A model generated the notes under the pieces. It was not told the origin of the DNA. It did no database searches and saw only the letters and a program-made list of their open reading frames with translations. Shown in pieces: positions 32,961 through 42,000 of a DNA stretch of 64,000 bases. Every line of letters starts with the position of its first letter. Position 1 is the stretch's first letter. The DNA is from Arthrobacter sp. P2b. GTDB taxonomy: Bacteria > Actinomycetota > Actinomycetes > Actinomycetales > Micrococcaceae. The position numbers and the translations under genes were made by a program. The stretch is taken from the NCBI RefSeq assembly GCF_900168295.1, contig NZ_FVZL01000007.1, positions 62,001-126,000 of the forward strand, in the 5' to 3' direction.

Positions 32961-34127
32961 TTATGCGCCCCATCCGGCTTGCTGGCCGCCCACGCGGTCC
33001 TCGTTGATCTTCTTCTGGTAGCCGCTGGCTTTGAAGGCGGCCAGCGGGTCCGCGGGCAGGCCGCGGGATTCACGCCACTCGGCCAGGACCGGGCGGACGT
33101 CGGTGTAGAACGCGTCGTTGAAAACTGCGTTCGCTGCCAGGACATCCCCTGCTCGCTGTGCTTCGTTGAGTGCGGCTGTGTCCACCAGCAGGGCACGGGC
33201 AGTCATTTCCTGGACGTTCAGCACCGAGCGGATCTGGCCCGGGATCTTTTCTTCCAGGTTGTGGCACTGGTCCAGCATGAGGGCCACACCGGAGTCCTTG
33301 CCGTAGCCACCGCCCCGGATGACCTCGTACATGATGCGGAAGAGCTGGAACGGATCGGCGGCACCCACGATGAGGTCGTCGTCGGCGTAGAAGCGGGAGT
33401 TGAAGTCAAAGGAGCCCAGCTTGCCCAGGCGCAGCAGCTGCATCACGATGAACTCGATGTTGGTGCCCGGCGCGTGGTGGCCGGTGTCCAGGCAGACGAA
33501 CGCCTTCTCGCCCAGAGCCAGGGTCTGGGCGTAGGACGTGCCCCAGTCCGGAACATCGGTGTGGTAGAAAGCCGGCTCGAAGAACTTGTACTCCAGCACC
33601 AGGCGCTGCTCGTCGCCCAGGGCTGCGTAAATTTCCTGGAGCGATTCGGCCAGACGGTCCTGGCGGCCGCGCATGTCATCCTGGCCCGGGTAGTTGGTGC
33701 CGTCAGCCAGCCAGATCTTCAGGTCCTTCGAACCCGTGGCGTGCATGATCTCGATGCAGTCCAGGTGGTGGTCGATGGCACGGCGGCGCACTGTCTCGTT
33801 GGACGAGGTCAGGGAGCCGAACTTGTATTCATCGTCCTGGAAGGTGTTGGAGTTGATGGTCCCCAACCCAACGCCCAGGCCTGCCGCGTACTCCTTCAGT
33901 GCGGCGTAGTCATCCACCTTGTCCCACGGAATGTGCAGGGCCACGGTGGGGGCCAGGCCGGTCAGTTCGTGGACCTTGGCGGCGTCCGCCAGCTTCTCCT
34001 GCACGGTGCGCGGAGTGCCGGGGGTACCGAACACCTTGAACCGCGTGCCTGAATTTCCATAGGCCCACGAGGGGACCTCGATGGCAAGCTCCTCGAGCCT
34101 GCCCAGCGCCGTTGCTACGTCATTCAT
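32961..34127 (-). CDS. rhaI: L-rhamnose isomerase (RhaI type)
   Basis: A 388-residue TIM-barrel isomerase converting L-rhamnose to L-rhamnulose. The N-terminal IEVPSWAYGNSGTRFKVFG, the segment LALHIPWD-like VALHIPWDKVDDY, LEYKFFEPAFYHTDVPDWG and LDTGHHAPGTNIEFI contain the metal-binding residues of the Pseudomonas-type RhaI, which is distinct from E. coli RhaA. It lies 5 bp upstream of the aldolase gene. Cytoplasmic. Confidence 0.94.
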   Translation of the reverse strand: MNDVATALGRLEELAIEVPSWAYGNSGTRFKVFGTPGTPRTVQEKLADAAKVHELTGLAPTVALHIPWDKVDDYAALKEYAAGLGVGLGTINSNTFQDDEYKFGSLTSSNETVRRRAIDHHLDCIEIMHATGSKDLKIWLADGTNYPGQDDMRGRQDRLAESLQEIYAALGDEQRLVLEYKFFEPAFYHTDVPDWGTSYAQTLALGEKAFVCLDTGHHAPGTNIEFIVMQLLRLGKLGSFDFNSRFYADDDLIVGAADPFQLFRIMYEVIRGGGYGKDSGVALMLDQCHNLEEKIPGQIRSVLNVQEMTARALLVDTAALNEAQRAGDVLAANAVFNDAFYTDVRPVLAEWRESRGLPADPLAAFKASGYQKKINEDRVGGQQAGWGA

Positions 34128-34207
34128 GATGGTTCTTTCCGGTGTCTGTGATGGGTCTGTTGTTGGTTGCCCCGCTGCTGGAGCCTGTTTGGGTCAGCCC
34201 GCGTGCT

Positions 34208-34555
34208 TCAGGAGGAAGAGGTTCCTGCGGCCGCGAGCTGGCTGTCGAGGTTGAAGACTTCTTCCATGACCTGGAACCCTTCGTCGGGCGCCTGGCCGGA
34301 GTCTTCGAAAAGTGTTGCCATTTCCGCCTGCCACCGGGCGTTCACGTCCGTGAGGGCCATGCGGGCCCGGGCCGCTTCGAAGTCGTCGCACTCCAGGTAG
34401 CCCACCAGGAGTCCGTCCTCCCCCAGGAACAGGGAGTAGTTGTTCCAGCCGGCGTCCTTGAGGGCTCGGAGCATCTCCGGCCAGACGGCAGCGTGGCGGC
34501 GCTTGTATTCCTCCAGCAGCGCCGGCTGAACGGAGGAGCGGAAGCACACCCTCAT
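34208..34555 (-). CDS. rhaM: L-rhamnose mutarotase
   Basis: A 115-residue dimeric alpha/beta-barrel-type protein interconverting the anomers of L-rhamnose. MRVCFRSSVQPALLEEYKRR, HAAVWPEMLRALKDAGWNNY and LECDDFEAARARM are typical, with catalytic His in HAAVW. I use the ATG at 34555, which has AGGAGAG 6 bp upstream. It opens the rhamnose operon under the divergent LacI-type operator. Confidence 0.94.
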   Translation of the reverse strand: MRVCFRSSVQPALLEEYKRRHAAVWPEMLRALKDAGWNNYSLFLGEDGLLVGYLECDDFEAARARMALTDVNARWQAEMATLFEDSGQAPDEGFQVMEEVFNLDSQLAAAGTSSS

Positions 34556-34580
34556 CTGGAACTCTCCTGAACTCGCGAAT

Positions 34581-34611
34581 CTTTGAATCGTTTCATTGTT
34601 ACGATTCAAAG
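34581..34611. promoter_or_regulatory. Double LacI-type operator of the rhamnose genes
   Basis: CTTTGAATCGT (34581-34591) and ACGATTCAAAG (34601-34611) are perfect 11-bp reverse complements. Within them sit two LacI-like sites, TGAATCGTTTCA (34584-34595) and TGTTACGATTCA (34597-34608), 13 bp apart centre to centre. The block lies between divergent rhaM and the LacI regulator gene, so one regulator could control both directions. Confidence 0.8.
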
Positions 34612-34703
34612 TACTCTTGAACGTGAGTAGGTGTCAAGCATTCCGGCGCGCAGTTTCGCGAGCTGCCGGGAGCACGGCACGCAGGCCACCAGCACGGAGA
34701 ATC

Positions 34704-35735
34704 ATGAACCGCTCAGCCAGCATCAAGGACGTCGCCACCCATGCCAGCGTGGCCGTAGGCACCGTCTCGAATGTGCTGAACTACCCGGACCGGGTATCGC
34801 AGCGCACCAAGGAGCGGGTGCTGAAGGCCATTGATGAACTGGGGTTCGTCCGCAATGATGCTGCCCGCCAGCTGCGCGCCGGCCACAGCCGCACCGTGGG
34901 GCTGATTGTCCTGGACGTGGGCAACCCCTTCTTCACGTCGGTGGTGCGTGCCGCGGAGGATGCCGCGGCACTGAACGGCAGCGCCGTCCTGCTGGGCGAC
35001 AGCGGCCACGACGCCGCGCGCGAAGCCAACTACATCGACCTCTTCCAGGAGCAGCGGGTCCAGGGCCTGCTGATTTCCCCCGTGGGCGATGTCACCGAGC
35101 GGCTTGACCTGCTGCGGGAGCGCGGCGTGCCCACGGTCCTGGTGGACCGGCTGGCCGATGAGTCCAAGTTCAGTTCCGTGGCGGTGGACGACGACGCCGG
35201 CGGGTACCTCGCTGCCCGGCACCTGCTGGACACCGGCCGCCGTCGGCTGGCTTTTGTGGGCGGGCCTACCTCCATCCGGCAGGTGGCAGACCGCCTGCAG
35301 GGGGCGCAGCGCGCCGTGAAGGAGGAACCGGACGCCACGCTGGAGGTCCTGAACTCCGACGGGCAGAGCGTCCTGGCCGGCCGCAGCGTGGGAAACATGC
35401 TGGTGGAACGCGGCCGGGAGGATTTGCCCGATGGAATTTTCTGCGCCAACGACCTGCTGGCCCTGGGCGTCATGCAGTCCCTCACGATGACGCACACCTT
35501 CCGCATCCCGGAGGACGTTGCGCTGATCGGCTACGACGACATCGACTTTGCCGTCTCGGCGGTGGTTCCGCTGTCCTCCATCCGGCAGCCCACCGAGGCG
35601 CTCGGGCGGACGGCCATCGAGCTGCTCACGGAAGAAGTTGAGTCGCAGAATCCGATGCACCGTTCAGTGGTGTTCACGCCCGAGCTCGTGGTCCGGCAGA
35701 GCACCGCTGCCGCCGGGGCGTCGACGGATAGCTGA
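34704..35735 (+). CDS. LacI-family repressor, probable rhamnose regulator
   Basis: A 343-residue LacI/GalR protein. The N-terminal HTH is ASIKDVATHASVAVGTVSNV with the hinge helix DAARQL (residues about 45-58); the rest is a sugar-binding domain ending SSIRQPTEALGRTAIELL. The ATG at 34704, preceded by CGGAGA, puts the HTH at the very N-terminus as expected. Divergence from rhaM-rhaI-rhaDE-rhaB across a double operator strongly suggests it senses rhamnose or a rhamnose intermediate and also regulates itself. Confidence 0.9.
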   Translation: MNRSASIKDVATHASVAVGTVSNVLNYPDRVSQRTKERVLKAIDELGFVRNDAARQLRAGHSRTVGLIVLDVGNPFFTSVVRAAEDAAALNGSAVLLGDSGHDAAREANYIDLFQEQRVQGLLISPVGDVTERLDLLRERGVPTVLVDRLADESKFSSVAVDDDAGGYLAARHLLDTGRRRLAFVGGPTSIRQVADRLQGAQRAVKEEPDATLEVLNSDGQSVLAGRSVGNMLVERGREDLPDGIFCANDLLALGVMQSLTMTHTFRIPEDVALIGYDDIDFAVSAVVPLSSIRQPTEALGRTAIELLTEEVESQNPMHRSVVFTPELVVRQSTAAAGASTDS

Positions 35736-35750
35736 GCTTCCTCAGGTCGG

Positions 35751-36737
35751 TCAGGCCGGAATCAGTCCCCGCTCCTGAAGGTCCTGCCACAGCTCGCGGG
35801 GAACCTCTGCGGACATGCGCTCCGCGCTGTTACTGATTTGCTCCGGCCTGCTGGCGCCCACCGTGACGTTGACGACGGCGGGGTGGCGGAAGGGAAACTG
35901 GATGGCTGCGGTGGGAAGCTCAACGCCGTGTTCGCTGCAGACGCGTGCCAGCAGCCGGGCGCGCTCCAGGATCTCCTCGCTGGCTTGGGAGTAGTTGTAG
36001 TGGGCATCCGACGGCAGGTCGGGTTTGGCCAGGATGCCGGAGTTGTAGACGCCCACGCTCACCACTCCGGTTCCCAGCTCCAGGCAGCGGTCCAGCAGCC
36101 CTGCGCCCGGGCGGCCATCGGATCCCGGCTGCTCCAGCATGGTGAACCTGCCGGCCAGCATCAGGAAATCCAGGTCCGCGGCTTCCACGCACTCCATGGC
36201 GGCGCCCGCAGTATTGGTCCCGACGCCGATGGCCCGCACCAGGCCCTCGGCCCGGAGCTTCTCCAGGGCCGGCAGCGCCGTCTTCACCGCATCTTCCATG
36301 CTGTACACATCAGGATCGTGCAGATAGGCGATATCGATGTACTCGAGGCCCAGCCGCTCCAACGACTGCTCGATGCTGCGCTTTGCCCCGGCTTCCGAAG
36401 GATCCCATTCACGCCGGAACTCGGCGGGGACGTCAAAGCCCTCCGGATCCCTGGCGTCCTTTGTTGCCGGCGACGGCACGAGGACCCTGCCCACCTTTGT
36501 TGAGACAACGAATTCTTCCCTTGGCTTGGCCGCCACGACCTGTCCCATGCGCCGCTCGGACAGGCCCAGCCCATAGTGGGGGGCTGTGTCGAAGTAACGG
36601 ATGCCGGCATCCCAGGCGGCCTCCAGGGTCGCGGCAGCCTGCTCATCGGAAATAGCGCGGTACAGGTTCCCCACCCCGGTACCCCCAAAGCCAAGACGGC
36701 CAAGCTGGTCCCGCAACTGCCATTTGCCCTGGTTCAT
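35751..36737 (-). CDS. Aldo/keto reductase, sugar dehydrogenase-like
   Basis: A 328-residue AKR. The tetrad is partly visible: Asp in YFDTAPHYGLGLSE (D and Y), Lys in VVSTKVGRVLVP, His in YLHDPD. NTAGAAMECVEAADLDFLML and the DPDVYSMED segment are like D-threo-aldose 1-dehydrogenases (L-fucose/D-arabinose dehydrogenases). Near the rhamnose genes it may oxidise a 6-deoxysugar, though pathway use is unproven. It converges on the LacI gene with a 15-bp gap. Confidence 0.85.
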   Translation of the reverse strand: MNQGKWQLRDQLGRLGFGGTGVGNLYRAISDEQAAATLEAAWDAGIRYFDTAPHYGLGLSERRMGQVVAAKPREEFVVSTKVGRVLVPSPATKDARDPEGFDVPAEFRREWDPSEAGAKRSIEQSLERLGLEYIDIAYLHDPDVYSMEDAVKTALPALEKLRAEGLVRAIGVGTNTAGAAMECVEAADLDFLMLAGRFTMLEQPGSDGRPGAGLLDRCLELGTGVVSVGVYNSGILAKPDLPSDAHYNYSQASEEILERARLLARVCSEHGVELPTAAIQFPFRHPAVVNVTVGASRPEQISNSAERMSAEVPRELWQDLQERGLIPA

Positions 36738-37222
36738 GGTCCTTCTTCCCGCACTCTTCGGCTCACGATGGCAGGAGCCTAAAGAGCGGGCATTGGTGCT
36801 GTCAACGAATGCCCGGGCCTCAGCTGATCCTGCGGCGGTGAATCGTGGAGACTAACTTTTCGGCATGGCTACGGGTGGTGCTTCAGGCCTAAAATTGTTG
36901 CGTCGGCCTACCCCGTCCGGGGGCGCCGTATTCCGGGAAGGTCGCGGCGCCGTGGTCAAGAATCCGTTCCATCACACCCCAAGCACCGGCTCTGGGGGGA
37001 AAAAGCCGGATGGACACCACCATTCCTGGCTTCAGCGGGAAGACGCCGGAATCAGCCACGGCAAGAGCAGCCTCTTCTTCATCGCCCATGACACCCCTGT
37101 CCCGCCTTCAGTGACGTGCCTCCAAGGCCATGACATCCTGCCGGGCGAAAGCACGTGCAGGGAGGGCCATCCGATCGGCTGAGCACGGAATTGTCATAAC
37201 AGCGGCAGTACCGTGCTGAGGC
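36738..37222. other. 485-bp gap with one doubtful small ORF
   Basis: Between the aldo/keto reductase start and the convergent end of the proline iminopeptidase gene. No operator, tRNA or terminator was found. It holds the doubtful plus-strand reading frame listed separately and an overlapping minus-strand frame that I rejected. Confidence 0.6.
36865..37182 (+). CDS. Possible small protein with two CxxGH knuckles
   Basis: A 105-residue open frame. Codon third positions become strongly G/C-rich in the second half, and the end reads VTCLQGHDILPGESTCREGH, with two Cys-x-x-Gly-His units that could bind one zinc ion. The first half has weak coding bias and no clear ribosome site, so it may be a decayed gene or a shorter gene with an internal start. 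I recognise no family. Confidence 0.3.
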   Translation: MATGGASGLKLLRRPTPSGGAVFREGRGAVVKNPFHHTPSTGSGGKKPDGHHHSWLQREDAGISHGKSSLFFIAHDTPVPPSVTCLQGHDILPGESTCREGHPIG

Positions 37223-38170
37223 TCAGATCATTGCAGCAATGTGGTCCACTGCTGTGGACAATGCCGCCATGGATGCAGGACCGCCGTGCCCTTCGTCCTC
37301 GATAACGACGAGCCGGCTCGACTTCCAGCTTTGGTGCAAACGCCACGGCGTGATGGCTGGGCCGCTGATGTCCCGTCTGCCGTGGATAAGGTAACCGGGG
37401 ATGCCGTTGAGCTCATGAATCCGAGGGATGATTTCCTGTTCGCCGGCCAGGAATCCGTCGTTGGCCCAGTAGTGCGTCACGAGGAGCGCGAAGGTCATGC
37501 GCTCCCGTTCGTCGTCAAACAGCGGGCCTGGCTGCCAGTTCGGATCCAGCGAGATGTGCGTGGATTCCCAACGCTCCCAAGCCAGTGCAGCAAGCCGGGC
37601 ATCTTCGCGGTCCTGGCCCGCAAGCCGGCGGGCGTAAGCCTCCACCACGCGTTCGCCCGGGGCAGCCCGGGCAGCATCTGAAAATTCAGCCCACGCCTCA
37701 GGAAAGATGCGTCCCACTCCGTCCGTGATCCATTCGACCTCTTCCCGGCTGCTTGCTGTCACCGCAACCAAAGCGATGCCGAGGACCCGGGAGGGATGTT
37801 TCAGGGCATAAGCGAGGGCAAGCGTGCTGCCCCATGAAGCGCCGGTGACGATCCATTGGCTTACACCGAGGTGCTCCCTGACAGCCTCGATGTCTTCGAT
37901 CAGGGCATGGGTGGTGTTCTCCGGGAGGCGGCCGAGATCGTCCTGGACGAGTGGCGTGCTTTTGCCACAACCGCGCTGGTCCAGGCCAATAATCCGGAAC
38001 CGGTTGTGGTCGTGGCGTTTACGGTAGCCCCCTCGGCCAAGGGAACCGCCGGGGCCGCCATGAAGGTAAAGGACGGGGATGCCAGTGGGTGCGCCGGTAG
38101 CTTCCCAATAAATTCTGGCATTGGGCACGTCCACCCAGCCGCTTTCTGTCTTCGAATGCCCGCCCGTCAC
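37223..38170 (-). CDS. pip: Proline iminopeptidase
   Basis: A 315-residue alpha/beta hydrolase of peptidase family S33. LYLHGGPGGSLG, the oxyanion loop; GLDQRGCGKSTPL; the nucleophile elbow GASWGSTLALAYA; and GYLIHGRRDISGPA with the aspartate are the expected proline iminopeptidase signatures. It releases N-terminal proline from peptides in the cytoplasm. GTG start at 38170. It stands alone in the window. Confidence 0.92.
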   Translation of the reverse strand: MTGGHSKTESGWVDVPNARIYWEATGAPTGIPVLYLHGGPGGSLGRGGYRKRHDHNRFRIIGLDQRGCGKSTPLVQDDLGRLPENTTHALIEDIEAVREHLGVSQWIVTGASWGSTLALAYALKHPSRVLGIALVAVTASSREEVEWITDGVGRIFPEAWAEFSDAARAAPGERVVEAYARRLAGQDREDARLAALAWERWESTHISLDPNWQPGPLFDDERERMTFALLVTHYWANDGFLAGEQEIIPRIHELNGIPGYLIHGRRDISGPAITPWRLHQSWKSSRLVVIEDEGHGGPASMAALSTAVDHIAAMI

Positions 38171-38493
38171 CCCTCCACCGTAATGAAACCTCTAGATCTT
38201 CTCCACCGCCAGGTTCCGGTACGCAGCCCGGAGCGGAGCCATCTGCCGGAGGCGCGCCCTGCCCCGCCGCGGCGAAGAACAGTATGGCAAGGCCAGGCTC
38301 CGCGAGCGGCAGGAAATCCCAACTGCTCCGGATGCCGTCCAGAAATTCCTCCGGGCAAGCTCAGCCAGATTTTGAATCGTTACATTAGCTGGACGGGGGA
38401 CCACTGTGTGGCGCACACTGATGGATGGAAAGCGCTTGCTGGACCTCGCAGGCGCCAGACTTTTGGTGCCCCCACCGGGCAGAATGGAGAACC
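38171..38493. other. 323-bp regulatory gap upstream of Gfo/Idh gene
   Basis: Divergent gap between pip and a Gfo/Idh gene. It contains a rhamnose-class LacI site (listed). The stretch nearest pip has open frames on the minus strand with fair codon bias but no start or recognisable protein. Confidence 0.55.
38372..38386 (+). promoter_or_regulatory. LacI-type operator TTGAATCGTTACATT
   Basis: Matches the rhamnose operator TTGAATCGTTTCATT (34583-34597) at 14 of 15 bases. It lies 108 bp upstream of the Gfo/Idh oxidoreductase ATG, so that gene may belong to the same regulon. Confidence 0.6.
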
Positions 38494-39744
38494 ATGGGAA
38501 CGCCAGCTGGCACCGACGTGCCGGATGCACCGGCAGAAACTCCGGCGCCGGCAGGGGGACCGGCCGCCGCTTCCGCCGGCGGCAACGGCGGGACTGCCCG
38601 CGTTGCCCTGGTAGGTGTGCATGGCTTTGGCACCCACCACCTACGGAACCTGGAGCGCCTTCAGGCGACGGGCGCCGTCGAACTCGTTGCCGTGGCGGAT
38701 CCGCAGCCGCCGGCACCCGGATCGGTTCCGGCGCAGGCTGCCGTCTTTCCGGGGCTCACTGAGCTGCTCGCGGAAACACCCGCCCTCGACATAATCATCG
38801 TGGCCACCCCCATCCAGACGCATGCCCCGCTGGCGCTGGCCGCCTTGGCCACGGACGCTGACCTGTACCTGGAAAAGCCTCCCGTGGCATCCCTGGCCGA
38901 CTTCAACAGGCTGCGTGATGCCGCTGCCCTCGCCGGCAGGGGCGTCCAGATCGGCTTCCAAAGCCTCGGCTCGCATGCCCTGCAGGCCATCGAGGACCTG
39001 CTGGAAGCCGGCACCATCGGCACCCTGCAGGGCATCTCGGCCACGGGCCGCTGGGTGCGCGACAAGGCCTATTACAAGCGCTCACGGTGGGCCGGAAAAC
39101 GCAGCATCAACGGCGTTGACGTGGTGGACGGCGTCGCCACCAACCCCCTGGCCCACGCAGTGGCGACGGCGTTAAGGATTGCCGGGGCGCGCACCCTGGC
39201 CGACGTCGCCTCCGTGGAGACCGAACTGTACCGCGCCAACGACATCGAATCGGACGATACCTCCGTCATCCGCATCCACACTGCGGCCGGCCTGCCCATC
39301 ACGTGCGCACTCACAATCTGCGCCACCGAGTCCGTGGAACCCTACGTGACCCTTCAGGGATCGGCCGGGACGGTAATGTTCCACTACACCGAGGACCGCC
39401 TCACCATCGAGACGCCGTCCGGCCGGGCCGAGGAGACATTCGGCCGGGACGACCTGACGGAGAACCTCCTGGCACACCGGAACACCGGCGCCCCGCTGAT
39501 CAGCTCCCTCGTGGACAGCGGCGCTTTTATGCTCGTCCTCGAGGCCATCCGCACCGCACCGCTGCCCGCACCCATTGATGACGCCTACGTGAGGTGGGAG
39601 GGCGACGGCGAAGCAGCCCACGCCGTCGTGGTTGACATCGAGGAGGCCCTGGAGCGGGCAGGCCGGCAGCACGCCACCTTCAGCGAGCTCGGGCTGCCCT
39701 GGGCGGTCTCGGCCCCCACCGCGTTCGAGGTCGCGATCTCCTGA
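38494..39744 (+). CDS. Gfo/Idh/MocA family oxidoreductase
   Basis: A 416-residue NAD(P)-dependent sugar oxidoreductase. The nucleotide-binding start is ARVALVGVHGFGTHHLRNLE (about residues 34-53), with DIIIVATPIQTHAPLAL and the EKPPVASLADFNRL motif carrying the catalytic Lys. The C-terminal beta domain includes SRWAGKRSINGVDVVDGVAT. It is a close paralogue of residues 1-380 of the protein at 55816 but lacks its DUF6807 tail. ATG at 38494, after GGAGA. A rhamnose-class operator lies upstream, suggesting 6-deoxyhexose or uronate metabolism. Confidence 0.88.
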   Translation: MGTPAGTDVPDAPAETPAPAGGPAAASAGGNGGTARVALVGVHGFGTHHLRNLERLQATGAVELVAVADPQPPAPGSVPAQAAVFPGLTELLAETPALDIIIVATPIQTHAPLALAALATDADLYLEKPPVASLADFNRLRDAAALAGRGVQIGFQSLGSHALQAIEDLLEAGTIGTLQGISATGRWVRDKAYYKRSRWAGKRSINGVDVVDGVATNPLAHAVATALRIAGARTLADVASVETELYRANDIESDDTSVIRIHTAAGLPITCALTICATESVEPYVTLQGSAGTVMFHYTEDRLTIETPSGRAEETFGRDDLTENLLAHRNTGAPLISSLVDSGAFMLVLEAIRTAPLPAPIDDAYVRWEGDGEAAHAVVVDIEEALERAGRQHATFSELGLPWAVSAPTAFEVAIS

Positions 39745-39979
39745 TGGTTCGAATTTCCTGATGGTTCCGACGCCCGACAGGACGCCCGCGCCCGGCAGTG
39801 TGCACCTCGAGTGCACGGTCCCCGCTGGGGTCGCCGCGGTTGTCCGGCTGCCGTATGGCACGTACGGAGTCAAGGGCCCAACGGCGGCCCGGCCGGCAAC
39901 GCAGCGACGCGCGAGTTCCGGATTCATCCCGGGACCTGGACTTTCACGCCCAAGGCGGCCTTGGCCTAGACAGTCGAGC

Positions 39980-40040
39980 CGCGAGATGGCACTTCGGGGC
40001 AGTGTTGCCGGCGGACACTGCTGCGAACTGCCATCTCGCG
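39980..40040. repeat. Long hairpin, cgcgagatggca arms
   Basis: CGCGAGATGGCA (39980-39991) pairs with TGCCATCTCGCG (40029-40040); inside, CAGTGT pairs with ACACTG. It fills the space between the Gfo/Idh gene and the convergent MFS gene and can end transcription from either side, or be a dispersed repeat. The rest of the 298-bp gap (39745-39979) shows nothing else. Confidence 0.7.
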
Positions 40041-40042
40041 AA

Positions 40043-41308
40043 TCAGAGCAGGGGGCGGGACCGCCTGCCATGCCACCAGAGAAGCAGCCCAATGACGGCG
40101 GCGGAGAGCATACCCAGGCCACCGGTGACAACCAGGCCGGTGCGCACTCCGAACTGTTCCGTCAGCCACCCGGCCAGGAGTCCGCCCAGGGCGTGTCCGC
40201 CCAGCAGCAGGGGCAGGTACAGGGCCATAACGCGCCCGCGGATGGCAGGGCCGGCTTCGAGCTGGACGGCAGTGGCGGCACTGGTCAGGAACAGGAGCGT
40301 CATGAGGCCCACCACCACCAGCATGATAATGAAGAGGATGAGGCTGGGCATCAGTGCGGCTACCAGCTGGGACAGTCCGAAGAGGCCTGCCGCCGCCACG
40401 ATGCCCTTCCGGCCCAGGCTCCGGAGGCGGGCCGCCAGCAGGGCACCGGCCAGGGCTCCGATGGCGCTGACGGTATTGAACAGGCCGAACCCTTCAACAC
40501 CGTTGAGCCACACGCGTTCGGCAAAGGCCGCCAGGACCACCGGCCCGTTCATGCCGAACATCCCCAAAAGCCCGGCCAAGGCAATAATCAGCAGCAGGGA
40601 AGGGCGCTCACGGACGTAGCGGAACCCGGCAAGGAGCTGGCCCCGCCCGCGTTCCGCAGGGATGCTCGGATGCAGCTCGGCCGGGCGGATGGCGGCGATC
40701 AGGCAAAGCACCAGCAGGCACAGCAGCGAGTTGGCTGCGAACGCTGCGGCTGACCCGGCCTGGGCGATGACTGCCCCACCCAGCGCGGGGCCCGCCATGG
40801 CGCCCAGCTGCCCGATGGCGTTGTTGATGCCGATGGCGGGCCGGAGGGCGGCGTCGCCCACTACTTCGTTGACGAACACCTGGCTGGCGGGCTGGTTGAT
40901 GGCCGAGGTGACGCCGAGCGCCACGCAGCTGGCATAAACCGCCCAGACCGTGATGGTCCCGCTCGCGGCCCAGGCCGCCAGGCCGAGGGCCAGGAAGGCA
41001 ATCACTGCCTGGCAGACCAGCATGATGCGCCGTTTCGGAAACATGTCCACCAGCAGGCCGCTGAGGGGCCCCACAACCAGCATCGGCAGGAACTGCAGTG
41101 CGACGGCTACACCCACGGCGGCGGGGCTGCCGGTCAGCTGCAGCACCAGCCAGTCCTGGGCCAGGCGCTGCATCCACACACCCACGCTGCCGGTGAATAC
41201 GAGGGCAAGGAAGAGCCTGTAGTTGCGCTGCTTCAGCGGCTGGTACCAGGGGTGCTGGCTCTTCGAAGAACGGAGGGACTGTTCGGAACGCTGGCGGTCG
41301 GAAGACAC
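40043..41308 (-). CDS. MFS transporter (EntS/drug-efflux type)
   Basis: A 421-residue, 12-helix MFS protein. The start YRLFLALVFTGSVGVWMQRLAQD, GPLSGLLVDMFPKRRIMLV between helices 2 and 3, and NQPASQVFVNEVVG are typical of the enterobactin-exporter-like/DHA3 efflux branch. Substrate unknown; an exporter is more likely than a sugar importer. GTG start at 41308. It is followed upstream by the DUF624-like gene on the same strand but 42 bp apart, so co-transcription is possible. Confidence 0.85.
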   Translation of the reverse strand: MSSDRQRSEQSLRSSKSQHPWYQPLKQRNYRLFLALVFTGSVGVWMQRLAQDWLVLQLTGSPAAVGVAVALQFLPMLVVGPLSGLLVDMFPKRRIMLVCQAVIAFLALGLAAWAASGTITVWAVYASCVALGVTSAINQPASQVFVNEVVGDAALRPAIGINNAIGQLGAMAGPALGGAVIAQAGSAAAFAANSLLCLLVLCLIAAIRPAELHPSIPAERGRGQLLAGFRYVRERPSLLLIIALAGLLGMFGMNGPVVLAAFAERVWLNGVEGFGLFNTVSAIGALAGALLAARLRSLGRKGIVAAAGLFGLSQLVAALMPSLILFIIMLVVVGLMTLLFLTSAATAVQLEAGPAIRGRVMALYLPLLLGGHALGGLLAGWLTEQFGVRTGLVVTGGLGMLSAAVIGLLLWWHGRRSRPLL

Positions 41309-41350
41309 GTCGGACTCAACTCAATAGCGGGCGGAAACCAGAAGGAGGTT

Positions 41351-41977
41351 TTAGCGGGTGGAGCGCAGTTTGACCGCTGCCGCGGCGAGGATCAGGGTGC
41401 CGGGGACCACCACGAAGAGTGCCGCGAGCATCCAGACGAACACGACGGCGCCGAAGAGCGCCGCGGCGAGGAGGAGGGACCCTGTCCAATCCTTCAGGGA
41501 CAGGGTTTGGCCGGTTTCCAGTGCGGAGCGCCAGGTACTGCGGCCGTCTGTGTGGGGGCCGGTGAAATCGGACCAGGCAGCCGTGGTGCGCAGCAGCAGG
41601 ACGGCGCCTGCGGCGGCAAGGATCAGGGTGGCCGGCAGCACCACTTCCCGGCCGGGAAGCTGCCCCACCCAAGCGAGCAGAAGGTTGAGGACAATCACGA
41701 CGGCGGCAGCCGCCGTCGTGATTCCCAGCTTCCAGCTGCCCGGCAGGGCAGCCTTGAACGTGCCCCACAGGCCGCGGACCGAATCGTCGCGGCCGGTGAG
41801 GTGCCGTTCCAGATGGGCGATCCCCGCCGCGTAGGCGGCGGGGATCGTCACGAGGGGGATGGACAGCACCAGCACCAGGACCCCTGCCAGGAGGGTTTCG
41901 GAGAACAGTGCGAAGCGGTTCACCGGGACGGGCTCGGGATGGTTGGGGGCGGGTGAGGTGCGGTCCATGATGCTCAT
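41351..41977 (-). CDS. DUF624/YesL-like membrane protein of an ABC sugar operon
   Basis: A 208-residue protein with about five hydrophobic helices. The opening NRFALFSETLLAGVLVLVLSIPLVTIPAAYAAG resembles YesL/DUF624 proteins, which accompany carbohydrate ABC importers, such as the rhamnogalacturonan importer of Bacillus subtilis (YesLOPQ). It is 23 bp downstream of the second permease gene on the same strand. Role unknown; an assembly or regulatory part of the importer is plausible. Confidence 0.75.
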   Translation of the reverse strand: MSIMDRTSPAPNHPEPVPVNRFALFSETLLAGVLVLVLSIPLVTIPAAYAAGIAHLERHLTGRDDSVRGLWGTFKAALPGSWKLGITTAAAAVVIVLNLLLAWVGQLPGREVVLPATLILAAAGAVLLLRTTAAWSDFTGPHTDGRSTWRSALETGQTLSLKDWTGSLLLAAALFGAVVFVWMLAALFVVVPGTLILAAAAVKLRSTR

Positions 41978-42000
41978 TTTCTGTCTGGCCTTCCGGGCCG

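Noticed and set aside
36889-37089. Minus-strand 66-codon ORF between the aldo/keto reductase and pip genes
   Set aside because: Weaker codon bias than the plus-strand frame in the same place, no family, no clear ribosome site.
38192-38400. Minus-strand open frames in the gap upstream of the Gfo/Idh gene
   Set aside because: Some stretches look coding, but no start codon, no intact frame and no recognisable protein; could be decay of an old gene but not supportable.
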